DNA from: Ambrosia x helenae
Taxonomy: Eukaryota > Streptophyta > Magnoliopsida > Asterales > Asteraceae
Direction of reading: 5' to 3'
Assembly: GCA_030844895.1 (NCBI GenBank)
Contig: CM061231.1
Span: 88,942,706 to 89,006,705, forward strand
Length of the DNA stretch: 64,000 bases
The notes under the pieces are model-generated. The model was given only the letters and a program-made list of their open reading frames with translations, searched no databases and was not told the DNA's origin. The position numbers were made by a program, and so were the translations under genes. Shown here one piece after another: positions 11,300 to 24,062 of this stretch (positions are counted from its first letter, which is position 1; each line of letters begins with the position of its first letter).

Positions 11300-13872
11300 T
11301 GTGACACCCGGCAAATTCTGGTTAACAACGTTGTCTAGATGAAAGTCTACCTTAGCGAGTCACGCGTATATTGTACTTAACTGGGTTAGTTAAGTCGGGT
11401 TATGGTTCGGGAACTATCGGTTTAGTCTAGAAGATCATTGGATGTTGGTCTAGAGGTTCATTAGATGTCAGTCCTTAACCAAGTGTACAAACGGTGACGA
11501 TTTGTAGGATCGTCAGGGCATACGGAACATACAAGTCTCGAGTCCCGAGAACTGGTGAACGAGTGTGAATATGTGTTAACATATGTTAAAACGGGGTTTA
11601 ACGCGCAAAACACACGAAACCAGCCCCTATAGGCGATTAGGGAGGCCTAATCGCCTATAAGGGAGGCGAGTAGGCCCTTTAGGGGCGAGTAGGGGACCAA
11701 TTGCATGACTGTTCATGCGATTAGGCCCCAATTGCATGAACTTACATGCGATTAGGCTTCCTAATCGCGTGTAAAGGCTGCACAATCGCTAGTTACGGGC
11801 TGGACGACTAAAAACGACTATAAATACCATACTTGACCTCCTAAACTTCATTATACAAACCCTAGTCGTCCCATAACCCGCCCCAACACACACACAACCT
11901 CTGGAACACGATTTTTGATCAAAACACAAGGTTTCAAGCTTAATCCATCATTCTTTTACAAATCTAAGGTTTGGTTTCCATCCATGCAATCTTATAAACG
12001 TTTTTATACAATCCCTAATAGTCCAAACCTGTTCTAAAACGGAAAAGCTTTCTGAAAATCGTTAATAAGTGTTGTTAATCGGATTTTAACTAGTATGCAT
12101 GTGTTATGTGTGTTTATGATTAGAAAGCTAGGGTTTTTATGATTCAAGATGAAGGATTAACATGTTATTAGGTTAATTCAGAATACTAATGATATTATGA
12201 TGATAAAATCTGAGAATTGATTATTAGGGTTATAGTTATGCATGTTAATGTGGTGTTTCATGCTATGTGTATGGCGTTTGGATTACATGGTTGCATGCAA
12301 GACTGATAATACGAGGTTAAACGAAGGATTTTGGGTTAAACATGTTTAGAATAGTTGTTGGGATGATATTGGGTGGTTACACACGTTCTGGATCTGATTT
12401 GGAGCGTTAAACGCGCGAAAAACCGGAACAGCAAGGTTACAGGCGATTAGCAATCCTAATCGCCTATATTAGAGGCGATTAGGAGGCCAATCGCCTATGT
12501 TTCATGCGATTAGGGCCTAATTGCTAGTTGATACATGCGATTAGCCCTAATTGCTAGTAGATACATGTGGTATAGCCCTAAATGCTAGTAGTTACATGCA
12601 ATCAGCCCTAAATGCTAGTAGTTACATGCAATTAGCCCTAAATGCTAGTAGTTACATGCGATTAGCCTTCCTAAATGCCAGTTGACCAACCTAAATGCTA
12701 GTTGACTTTTCCTAATCGCGTGTACTGCTGCTGTAAGTATAAATTAGCATTCCGAGACCCGATTTGACATGTAGGAACATGCTAGGAACCCCGTAACATA
12801 TCTAATAACTTGGTAACATATGTTTGGATGTAATTCGGTGATACGTGAGCTATGTGCTATAACTTGTTGTGCGTTAACGTATGTTAAGTGTGATTGCATG
12901 ATTGCATGATTGAGAGCGTAAACATAACACGGGAAGTCTCAGGTCACCAATGGGATGTCGAGTCTTGTACTTTGGGTAAGTTAAACAGTCACGGTGTTTT
13001 CAAACGAACTTGGTTATGGTCTGGACATCTAGGGACTAACTAACCTGCGGGTTATTAGTCTAAGTACTTGTAACTGTCATATGTTAGGTCGCCGCTTTAC
13101 GGGACTAGCATAGCAGCTGAGTTTACTCGTGTTAAGGAGTAACGCAACTTAAGGTGAGTTTACGGCCCCTCTTTTAAACTGGTTTCACATTTTCGGGGGA
13201 GAAAACATGTGTTAAAACGATTATTTGGTAACTACTGTCATACTATGGGTTTCTATTGTGTACTACACGATCGTTGGAAGTCCCGGGGGAACCATGAATG
13301 TGCGGGTTTGCACAACGGGGAAATGTGAATAGCGCTATTGGGAGTGACCAACCCCGCTCGTCGACTTGGAGGGTCGGCGGGTGCATATTGTCTCAAACAG
13401 GAACAACAGGGTTACTACATCGGGCACACATTTGGTTTGCGAGTTAGTAATGGTTTTCCAATCGTGGTAGTAACAAAACATACGCCTAGCTAGCGTACAC
13501 TGGTTTTTGATTTGTTATAGTATGGACAGGTGGACTTGGTACTTGGATTACAAAACCTGTAAACTCACCAGCATTTTTGTGCTGACGTAAACTTTTACAT
13601 GTTTTCTCAGGTCGCTAAGGTAGCACTACTGGACTAGGGCGCACGCGTCTGCACGGCGTCTAGTTAGAGTCGCATGGTTTCATATGTTGAACATTTGGTT
13701 TACTTTTGAGATACTGTTTTGAATAAGCTTCCGCAGTAAACGGGGATTTTAAACTATGTTTTGAAATTGCATTATATTCATTTAGACTTGTTTATTGTGA
13801 TCGTTGGTTTGGATCCTGGTTTGTCATGCGCCTCGCGGTAAAACTCCGCATGTGGATTTTGAGGGTGTGACA
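11300..13872 (+). repeat. 3' LTR of element A
   Basis: Almost identical to 3368-5942; differences I saw include single substitutions matching 3621, 3976, 4094, 5011 and 5046 and one-base length changes in A and G runs. It carries the same U3 hairpin (11628), TATA box (11818) and repeat cluster. It ends TGTGACA and is followed by the TSD gaatt. Confidence 0.95.
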
Positions 13873-14256
13873 GAATTCCCAGGTAGGCATTCTGGTCCCT
13901 CGTCTGATTGGGATATATCCGCAATGCTAGTCCAAGACAGAAAACTCAGAATACAGGCGTTCACCCTTCCAGATTGAACGTGTTTGTTATTAGAATATAG
14001 AGCTTCGATGAGATTATCAAGATAGTTCAGGTTAGGACTTGAGAATTTGTCTTATTAGTCTAACGGTAGATCCAGTGATGGAGGACAATCTTCTTGTAGG
14101 AACTAAAGTAGGGATAAGAAGTAGGATGGAGATAGAGAATGGAAACAAGTAGGGTTGCAGGTAAAAGAAGCAAATACTGGTTAAAATCCTATGGTTATAG
14201 ACTAGATTATTTTTCTAATAACCTAATTCCCTATAACCATGGCTCTGATACCAATC
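13873..14256 (-). other. Internal region of D, 5' leader with primer site
   Basis: Continuation of D to the right of A. Its minus strand begins, three bases after the LTR, with the tRNA-iMet primer site (complement at 14242-14253), followed by a leader that starts like those of A, C and E (GGTTATAG) and then diverges. No Gag start follows; the rest is unrecognised non-coding sequence. Confidence 0.75.
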
Positions 14257-16590
14257 TGTAACACCCCAACCGATGGCGGAAACATCGGGATGTCACGTAT
14301 TGATGATTGTTCAGTAGCTCATGGTAAATAATAAATTTCAATAATTGATTTAAATAAATTACATACAATTGTTCTAGAAGAATTTGTAAATCAAAATGAA
14401 AAATACTAGATACACGTCTTTAAGCATTAACTCAAATCTTCAAGCAAGCTATAACCTGAAACATGTTAAGTTTGAAAATATTTTGGGTCAACAAAAGTTG
14501 GTGAGATTTACATAGGTTTGAATATTGAATAAAAAGTTGTACAATTCGAGTGACATGGCTAGTCTAGCCCATATGTGAAAACAAAACTATCAGGTAAATC
14601 GAGTGCATAATCAACCCTTGTGACTAGAATATTGTGGTCCATCCCATACGCTTTTGGTTCACTCGATTTTGTTATGTGTTCGATAACAATCACCCACGCT
14701 ACCTATGTAGGAGGTACACGTATCCGGGTGGGGTTGTCAGTCCAATAGATCTATCATTGTATATCGTCGGCTGATCAATGTTAATGATTATGCTAGAATA
14801 ATTGTGATTACCCTAGTAATGTTTAAGACATAATGCAACATAGAATAACACATAGACACTTATGATTGAATTGTAAATTGTTGTTGTAACATGTTTCACC
14901 CCAAAATAGTGAAAAGGAAAAAGGGGCTATGTAAACTCACCTGATGTGCATTATGAAAGAATAGCAAACAATGTCTGAAGCTGGATTAATTGAATCTCTT
15001 GTGTCCTATTACAAGTAAAGGATGTCCTTAATTCTAATACAAACAAACTTATTTTGATTCTTGGTTGTAAAGATAGTTGATCCAACTACATAGACTCGTA
15101 TTGTAAACAATACGTGTCTTAAAGTGTGTATGACTTAACGAACCGACAATAACTTGGTTTGGAATCACGAAAGTATCATTAGTTTATTTAAAATTAATAC
15201 TTTTATATAGTATTCAAAGTCGTGTCTTGAAATTATTGCTAAAGAAACATTTTGGATAATATTTGAGTAACTCGACTTGAATGTTAACTCGTTGCGTAGT
15301 TTGGATATTGTGTGTGTACGTATATTATGATGAAGTAATGTTTGGATAGAACCTATTAGTAAAATGTAGCTTTATTTACACGAAACTATCTAAGTGTCAT
15401 ATATGTTTCTAATATTTTATAAAAATTTGTCTCTGTTTTTGTAGGAACCCATACAACTCAAGTTATCTATATTTTCTCAAAACATCAAATGTACAAATAC
15501 ACGACACAACTAACTAATCCTTTATGTGCGACGAACGTCCAATTTAGTAAAACTATAATAAAGATAAGTATAAATTTCAATGAGTCATACGTATACGTAT
15601 TATAGTTTGGCGTTTTATTATTTTCTCAACAATAAGTATATTCATAAGTTAGACATTTTTCTGCTCGTTCAAGTAAAAAAAATAAATAAAGAAATAAATA
15701 AATAAATAAATAATTTTCGTTGCAAGTCGGTTCGGTTCGTTACAGACTTAGAATATACATATATATAAAATAAAACGCAAGGTAATTAAAACAAAGACAT
15801 GGCGCACGTTATACCTTCCGGCGAATAAGCTTGTGAACCGACACGTACGCGTCTCGAACTGTGTGTTGACCAGTTTGATTGTTGACCAATGTTGACTGGA
15901 CCAGTGTTGACTGAGAAGAAAATGGACAAGAAAACAAGGCCCAACATGAATCTGAACGTTAACAATACTACTCGAACCCAACTTCCAGTCGATGCCACCC
16001 AACTTCCAGTCGAGGCCATCACAACCGGGCGCCACCTTAACCGAACCAGCCTCCACCCTGCTCAGACCAATATTATAACTGACCACACACCTTGTTGACT
16101 CAAAACCGCTCGACCGGAACACTATTCCCATCGTCGCACCATCACCATAACTACGAACAGAAGCTTCAAAGGGTGGCTCGGATGATGGTTGCTGGTGGCT
16201 GAGGTGGTGATCGACGGCGGCGCAAACAGATCAATTCTGGTCTGATTCGATGCCATTGTTTGTGGGAAAGCAACCAGATCTTGCTGAAAAAGAGTATGGT
16301 GCACATTATTTGTCATGATTTCGATTTAAACGCGCTCGTTTGAAAGTTTATTATATTCATATATATGGGTTGAAATTTTTTGGCAATTAACCATTCATTG
16401 GCCGATTAAAAATGCTTAGAAACAATTATGGGAATACTAGAGCCAATCTAGCCTTGATAATGGGGTCTATTGTTGGAAAACAACTCAAAATTTGTGGTTG
16501 ATTGTTGGTGTCGGTGATGGGTTTCACAAAACAAACAAAAAATGAAAGCAACTTAATGTTGCTGTGTGTTTGTTATAAAATTAAAGGTAT
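14257..16590 (-). repeat. 5' LTR of D, main part (interrupted by B)
   Basis: It begins TGTAACACCCC next to the primer site. From 15380 onward it matches the left LTR (1-1216). It is cut at ggtat (16586-16590) by element B and resumes after 47466. The first 1.1 kb has no partner in the window. A short A/T tract (aaat repeats, about 15678-15713) is longer here than in the left LTR. No gene is seen. Confidence 0.88.
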
Positions 16591-18030
16591 TGATGCGTGA
16601 AATGTGTGATAAAAATAATTTAAGTCCAATTAATTTCAAAACAAGTTTTAAATGGGAAATACCCACTAAACCACACACTACCGGCAAGTGTACCGGTCGA
16701 AAGTAGTAAAGTAAATAAGTCCGAGTATCGAACCGTGGACACAGTAGTAGCGGCTCTCGGTACTAAGCTTTCGTCGAGTCCTAGTCTAATAAATTAAAGT
16801 GATGGTGGTTTAATTAACTACTAAAAAAATATAAAATTAAAGTAAATAAAATGCAAACAACTCAAACAAAGCAAACGAACAAGTAGAACTGGATGAGATC
16901 AAATAATGAGAAAATGGCTACCTAAGTAAGAATCAAGGTGACTGATTTATAGCACTCAGAATCGGATAAATGGGTTTTGGCTACCGGGATCTTAAGATAC
17001 ACTAAACTAGACCAACACTGGAACGCGAATCATTTTCCAACATGTCGCAATACTGAATCTAGGGAAGTGTGTAAACTCACCGGTCTCGGGTTTAGATCAC
17101 CTCTCGGTCTCTCCAAACTATGCTAAGGTATCCTAAATCTGAATGTCCTCTCGGCCCCCTTAGAAACAATACATCCGGGATGTGTAAGGGATGCAAGGGA
17201 TAGTAATTCTAACAGGTTTCTAACACAAGGTGCTAACAAAACAGGCACGTTAGGGGTGACTCACTCTCGTGCAGACCACGGTCCCAAATACCTACCAAGA
17301 TAGACACACTGACACCTAATCTCCTCTCGGTCTCAAAGGTGGTAGAATGCTAAATTACCGAATAATTAATTAACTTGTTTCTAGGGTTTACTACGTCTAG
17401 CAACCACAAGATATATCAAAAACACCAAGTCTAAGATACTAACAAAATCCTAGATCAAAAGATACAAAATCTATTAAACTAGAATTAAGCGAAACAAATA
17501 TTAATACTAAGATATTAAGCACGCATATACAAAAGAAACCTTATTAGAAAACCTTTACCAAAACATTATATAAATCCAACCCGAAAATTATTATTCAATT
17601 GTCACCCATCATCAATACCTAGGTAGCACTAAAAGTTTAGCTACTCATAGTCATGGAAATCAATGAAAACATAGGTTCAAGAAAATAATAAAACATAGTA
17701 TCAAGTAGTTGAAAAACACAAAGTAATCAAAACTCAAAACTAGTGTTTTAGATAAACAAACCCAAGCCTTCACCAATGGCTCCAAGCCTTACTCTCCTTG
17801 AAAATTATCTCTCCAATTCCCGTGCAAAGTGTTGCTGTCCAATGAATTCTGCTTTGCGGCCGCTATGCTTCTGCTCGATGATGTTCTCCTCTTCCCTTTT
17901 TATCATATGTCATTTATAATATGTCATTTAGGTATTGACTTTGCAAAACCTATTGGGCTCACATTCTTTCTTTTTTTTTCTTTTTTTTTTTTTGTACGTA
18001 AGTCTAAATGGACTTCAAGTCCATATTTAA

Positions 18031-18104
<74 letters not shown>

Positions 18105-18367
18105 GATAGTATTATACTCGGTGCTTTAGACTCGGGTGTTCTTGGCTCGACCAAAGTTTCTCATCTCCCCTCGAATGTCCATGAACACCTGCTCTCAAGT
18201 GTTGGTGTCTCGATTAAAATTATTTCTTTTTAAGCCCGTTTTCTCCAAACACCTATAAAACAATAAAATACATAAATACATAATAAAAACGACACGAAAC
18301 GAATACAAACTTGACCAAATAAAATACAAAATACATAGGAAATTAGATGTGTTTTTGCAACACATCA
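16591..18367 (-). repeat. 3' LTR of element B
   Basis: 1,777 bp, TG..CA, closely matching 25925-27453 plus 47231-47466. The adjoining internal bases read, on the minus strand, as GGTTCAAATGTTGGGATGTT, a purine-rich tract in the polypurine-tract position. Contains a TTA microsatellite shared with the other LTR. Confidence 0.93.
18034..18103. repeat. (TTA)n microsatellite in B LTR
   Basis: About 22 TTA/ATT trinucleotides. The matching tract in the other B LTR is at 27349-27426 with one interruption, so the tract was already present when B inserted. Poly-Ile frames here are not genes. Confidence 0.95.
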
Positions 18368-20223
18368 AACATCCCAACATTTGAACCTTTTTCGTCCCTG
18401 AAAAAGACTGCAATGGAATCATAATTAGAATTCTTGGTTTCAAAAACTTTTAGGTTCATTAATTAAGATCTAATTACGCATCAACCAAAATTTTCGGTAT
18501 TGTTGTCCACCTAAACCCAACCACTAGCTAATCAGGCCCGAATCATGTAAAGCAATTAAGTTCATATTATTACAATCAATCTATGAGTCTCACACTCAAG
18601 AAATCCAGCTTCACCTAATCCCACCTCAAGCTTTCGAAGCAAAGGTTAAACCATATAGATTTACCAACCACTACAAACTAAACTCCCTAATGTATTAGAA
18701 ATTAAATTTATGATGGATGATGGATGAAGTTTATGAGCTTAGACACATTTGTTTTTTTTTTTCATACCTAACCCAGAGGTTGTCTCAATCAGAGTCACCA
18801 TCCCCAAGAGCGACAGCATCAGCTTCGGTATTTTTTTTTTCAACTTGACCTTGAGGGAATTTCGATCAGAGGCTTTAGTTTTTTTTTTTTTTTTTTGGGT
18901 CTAGCTCAATTGATGGACATGTGGATTTTTTTTTTTTGGGCGCCACTTTTCACCGGATTTATTCTCATAAAAAGGATCAAGTGTGCCATTTAATTAATAA
19001 TACATATGGGCTTTCAACCTACGGTGGTACCTCTAATTACTATCAACAGTTTCAGTTCTACCGTTTCTCCTAAGATGAGAACACACAAGATTTCATGATT
19101 TATTAAGGTATATTAAGAATAATCCTAGGACCTTTCAAAGCTAGCTGGGCCTACCGACACATCTTAAGCAAATGCGCTTTCAATCTATTTATATTCTCAT
19201 ATATATATATAGGGGAGGGTTATCTTGAGAACGCTAAATATCGTGAGAACCGTGAGAACAAGTAAAAAAATCAATCAAAATCAAATTTTTTTAATAAAAG
19301 CTTTATTATAATCAAAATACAACATTAATAGATGATTTTTCTTTCCAAATAATTCATCTTTTCTTGCAAAAACACTTTCACATTAACTTTTTACAAATGT
19401 GTAAATGAAACAGTTTACACATGTATAAACAGTAAATTTACACATGTGTAAAAACAAATTATTTCCGTATACGTTTGAATTTTTACGCGTAAATTATGTT
19501 TTTGGGATTGTATTTTAGTAATAAAGACAAGTGTAAAAAGAAATTTTGAATTTGAATGGTTTTAGATGCCGTTCTCACGGTTCGCACGAAATATAGGTGT
19601 TCTCAAATTAAAACCAAAAATCCCAATTTTTCTATCATTTTCCATATAAAATGCACAAAAAATCAGGGACATTTTTTTTTGACTCAACCTACAACTAAGC
19701 AAAATAAAGACGAAGTCTCCCATCCCCACACTTAGAAAGGCACAATGTCCTCAATGTGCTCCAGGATACAACGTAAACTAAAAATAAAAATGCAAAAATA
19801 AAATATATAAAAACAAAATAAATGGAACGAACTCCCCTGGAATATATGGCGATAACTCGCAGAAAGTGTTCTGTCCGTCCATCATCTACAACCGTATAGC
19901 ATTTCCTTCGCGGCCATAGTCAGAATCCTGCAAAAATAAACTAAAAAGAAAGTAAAATGACTCAATAACAAGTGAGATGCCTGTTTACAAAAATAATTTT
20001 AAGATCGACCCCACCCGAATGGAGATTGAGTACGGGCGGGGGAGATCCAATAGTGAAAAAGGGTCAAGGCAATCCCTCAAGACTCGATAAACTAAAAAAA
20101 ATAAAAAATGATAAAAAAATAAAGAAGAATGAAAATAAAATAAAATAAAATAAAAACATACATGGCGAATGATGATACAAAACTCTACACTTAGGTTCTT
20201 ACCCAGGATACCAACTTCTATAA
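18368..20223 (-). other. Post-pol region of B, no envelope-like ORF
   Basis: Athila elements often carry a further ORF between integrase and the 3' LTR. Here 1.86 kb holds none above short random frames. It has several long T runs (about 18750-18940), the short phrase cttag/cccacactta seen near other Athila pol ends, and an inverted-repeat insertion at 19224-19606. Either this copy lost the ORF or the subfamily lacks it. Confidence 0.6.
19224..19606. mobile_element. MITE-like element with imperfect ~36-bp terminal inverted repeats
   Basis: The left arm (19224-19259) contains cttgagaac, tatcgtgagaaccgtgagaac; the right arm (19571-19606) is its reverse complement with a few mismatches (gttctcacggttcgcacga and gtgttctcaa). 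The A/T-rich centre is non-coding. Flanks are AT repeats on the left, so a TSD cannot be fixed. Family unknown to me; a non-autonomous DNA transposon or a Helitron-like end are both possible. Confidence 0.55.
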
Positions 20224-23200
20224 TCACTCGACATGAGGCTCGAGGCGGATAACCTCAACCCCACCCTCCTTCTCATTAGCTCTTCCTATGTAGAGCTTCA
20301 ACCTATGTCCATTCACTTTGAACATCTCTCCATCCTTCCCCTCAATAGTAAATGTGCCATAGGGGAAAACTTCCTTCACCACAAATGGTCCTAACCACCG
20401 GGACTTCAACTTACCTGGGAACAATCTCAACCGGGAATTGTACAAGAGTACTTGATCCCCACACTTAAAATCCTTGTTACCCTTCAACTTCCTATCATGC
20501 AATGCCTTCGTACGAGCCTTATAGTCATGAGTGTGCTCGTATGCATGATCTCTCAACTCCTCTAACTCGTGAAACTCAAGAAACCGCCTACTCTTAGCCA
20601 AAGACATGTCAAGATTAACGGATCGTAATGCCCAATATGCACGGTGCTCTAACTCTACCGGGAGATGACACGCCTTCCCATAGATCATCCGAAATGGTGT
20701 AGAACCGGTCGGTGTCTTATAAGCCGTGCGGAAGGCCCAGAGTGCATCATCTAACTTCTCAGCCCAATCAATCCTACTTGCCCCTACGGTTTTCTCTAAG
20801 ATCCTCTTGATCCCTCTATTACTCACCTCCACTTGCCCACTTGTTTGCGGGTGATAGGCTGTAGCAAGCCGATGGGTGACCCCATAGCGTTGCAAAGCCT
20901 TCTCCATCAATGAATTACAGAAGTGGGTGCCTCTATCACTAACTAAGGCTTTTGGAGTACCGAAACGAGCAAAAACTTTCGTAGGAATCCCACTACAACT
21001 CTCGCGCTATTAGTGGGGGTAGGAAGTGCCTCCACCCACTTACAAACATAATCTACGGTGACCAGAATGTACCTATTCCCACGAGACATAGGGAATGGTC
21101 CCATGAAATCAATACCCCAAAGATCGAAAACCTCACATGGATGCATAATATTCTGGGGCATCTCATTCCGGGACGAGATGTTGCCAACCCTTAGGCACCT
21201 ATCACAACTCTCACAAATGTGGCAGCATCCTTAAAGATGGTCGGCCAATAGAAACCCGCGTCAAACACCTTCCTCGCGGTCAACAAAACACCATGATGGC
21301 CTCCCGTAGGGCCCTCGCGACAATGCCTCAACACATCTCTCAACTCCCTACCATCAACACACCTACGGACCACTTGGTCCGAGCCTATCCTAAAAGGATA
21401 AGGATCATCCCAAAGGTAATGTTTAACGTCTGCAAAGAATTTCTTCTTTTGCTAGTACGTTAGGTCCCCCCTCAGGAATCCATCAGCAAGATAGTTCGCA
21501 AAATCGGCGAACCAAGGCAACTCATCCTCCTTAGCTGTCAACACACACAAGAACTCATGGGAAAGGCATCCCCAATATCTCTCTCCTCACTCGACCTACT
21601 CTCCGGGTGCTCTAAACGAGACAAATGATCGGCTGCCACGTTCTCGGCGCCACTCTTCTGCCTCAACACTATGTCAAACTCAGAAAGCAACAAGACCCAC
21701 CGAGTCAAACGCGGTTTAGCATCTTTCTTACTAAACAAAAACTTCAAAGCCGTGTGATCAGAGTAAACGATGGTCTTAGACAAAATAAGATAGGACCTAA
21801 ACTTATCAAAAATATAAACCACCGCCAGGAGCTCCTTCTCAGTGGTAGTGTAGTGCTCCTGTGCATCATTAAGTGTCTTACTAGCATAATAGATCGTGTG
21901 GAAATGAAAAAGGCCCCAATCGCGAAATCGCTCGCGTCACACATGAGCTCGAACGGCAAGCTCCAATCGGGGGCCACCAGAATCGGGGCGCTAACTAACC
22001 TCTCCTTCAGAGTCTCAAATGCTCTCACACACTCCTCACTAAACTCAAATGGCCTATCCTTCTCTATTAGTTGAGTCATCGGTCTAGAAATCTTAGAAAA
22101 ATCCTTAATGAACCTACGATAAAAACCTACATGACCTAGAAAACTCCTAACAGCCTTCACAGAAGTCGGCGGGGGTAAACGCGTAATGGTCTCTACCTTA
22201 GCTCTATCAACCTCTATCCCCGCTCGTGAAATCTTATGGCCTAACACTATGCCCTCCTTCACCATGAAGTGGCACTTCTCCCAGTTCAATTTCAACTTCG
22301 TCTCCTCATATCTGGCTAACATCCTCTCAAGATTCCCTAAACAGTGATCAAAAGAGCTCCCGAAAACTGAAAAGTCATCCATAAACACCTCCATGGAGCT
22401 CTCTATCATATCATGGAAAATAGCCACCATACATCTCTAAAAAGTAGCAGGAGCGTTGCACAGTCCAAAGGGCATGCGACGATACTCAAAAGTCCCATAG
22501 GGGCTTGTGAACGTGGTTTTCTCCTGATCCTCTAGTGCAATGGGGATCTGGAAATAACCTGAGAAACCATCAAGAAAGCAATAAAATTGCTGTCCTGACA
22601 AACGCTCGAGCATCTGATCAATGAATGGAAGGTGAAAGTGGTCCTTCCTGGTGGACTCGTTCAGCCTCCTATAATCTATACACACCCTCCAACTTGTGAC
22701 AGTACGCATAGGAATCAACTCACATCTCTCATTAGTCACAACTGTCATCCCTCCCTTCTTAGGGACAACATGGACTTGACTAACCCATGGTGAATCAGAA
22801 ATGGGGTAAATAAGGCCGGCGTCAAGTAGCTTCAACACCTCCTTCTTCACCACCTCCTGCATGTTTGGGTTCAACCTCCGCTGAGGCTGCACCACGAGCT
22901 TAGAGCCATCCTCTAAGAGAATCCTATGTGTGCAAAAGGAAGGGTGGATACCCTCAATGTCCACAAGCTTCCAAGCGATGGCATGCTTGTGTTCCTTAAG
23001 CACATCTAACAACTTCTTCTTCTCCTCCACCGTCAAATCTGATGAAATGATGACGGGCAAACGGGACTCCTCATCCAGAATCGCATACTCAATATGATCG
23101 GGCAACTCCTTAAGCTCTAAGGACGGTGGGGTCTCTACCGATGGCCTCTCAATGGGCTCATCTCTCTCAATAGCTACACTCTCCACAGACTCAATGGGGC

Positions 23201-24062
23201 TATCACTAGACCTAGGGCTCTGTCCTAGTGGATAAGTCATCATCTCTATCCCCTGGTCCTCCCAACTCTCATCAACAGAATCTATCTTAGAACTACCCCT
23301 ACAGAAATCACTCAAACTCTGACCAACATGGGACATAAAAGAGTCTAGGAAGTACAAAGTATCATCCTGAGTACCGGTGTGCTGCATAGACTCCTTCACA
23401 CCGAAAGTCACGGTGTCAGTCCCTACACGAAGCGTAAGCTTACCGTCACAGACATCGATCAATGCCTTAGCGGTAGCAAGAAATGGGTGTCCTAGAATCA
23501 ATGGAACTCTCTCATCCTCCTTCATGTCAAGGATCACAAAATCAACTGGAAATACGAACTTATCCACCTTCACTAAGACATTCTCGACGATCCCCCTAGG
23601 AAACTTAACTGACCTATCAGCTAACTGGATGCTCATTCGGGTAGGGACCGGATCACCAAGGCCTAGTCTAGAGTAAATCGAATAAGGCATCAAATTGATG
23701 CTAGCACCAAGGTCAGCCAATGCATGACTCACAGACGAACTACCAAACAAGCAAGGAATAGTAAAACTACCCGGATCTGTCATCTTCTGGGGCAGTTTGT
23801 TCTGAACCACCGCAGAACACTTCTCACTCAGAGTCACTGTAGAAATCTCCTCAAGCTTCTTCTTGTTGGACAGGAGGTCCTTCAAGAATTTAGCATACTT
23901 ACGCATATGTTGTAATGCCTCAACAAATGGAAGATTCACCTTGAGTTGCTTAAACAAATCAAGGAAGTGACCATACTCCTTCTCATACTTATGCTCAATC
24001 AACGTAGTGGGATAAGGAATTCTACCAAACTTCCTCTCAACTACTTTCTCCTTAGGAGAGGC
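20224..24062 (-). pseudogene. Athila-type pol of B: protease, RT, RNase H, integrase; broken
   Basis: From high to low coordinates: an Athila Pro leader (PFVEALQHMRKYAKFLKDLL), aspartic protease ADLGAS with catalytic Asp at 23712-23714, RT start (WRVCIDYRRLNE), a premature TAG at 22437-22439 within the RT, then FMDD (about 22380). A frameshift follows in RNase H after CDASDFAIGA (near 21910). RNase H and tether continue as HTALKFLFSKKDAKPRLTRW. Integrase is in three pieces: the zinc-binding part (21191-21373), the first catalytic Asp region (DLWGIDFMGPFP, 20943-21161), and the last part with YHPQTSGQVEVSNRG to the C-terminus (20224-20910). At least one stop and three frameshifts make it inactive. 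Confidence 0.9.

Larger units (their letters stand above)
3368..13872 (+). mobile_element. Ty3/gypsy chromovirus A (Tekay/Del-type), complete, recent insertion in D
   Basis: Complete element of 10.5 kb: LTRs 3368-5942 and 11300-13872, TG..CA ends, TSD gaatt at 3363-3367 and 13873-13877, tRNA-iMet primer site at 5946, gag-pol frame, and polypurine tract before the right LTR. The two LTRs differ by only about eight substitutions and a few one-base indels that I could spot over 2.57 kb, so insertion is recent. Domain order gag, protease, RT, RNase H, integrase, chromodomain identifies a chromovirus; the chromodomain form and 2.5-kb LTRs fit Tekay/Del. Pol is uninterrupted; gag carries an intron-like insert and a frameshift. 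Confidence 0.95.

Noticed and set aside
14242..14253. tRNA gene fragment (also at 5946, 40266, 45239)
   Set aside because: Only 12 bases complementary to the iMet tRNA 3' end beside an LTR; these are primer binding sites.
17829..18233. Protein with a poly-Ile tract
   Set aside because: TTA microsatellite in both B LTRs, no coding evidence.
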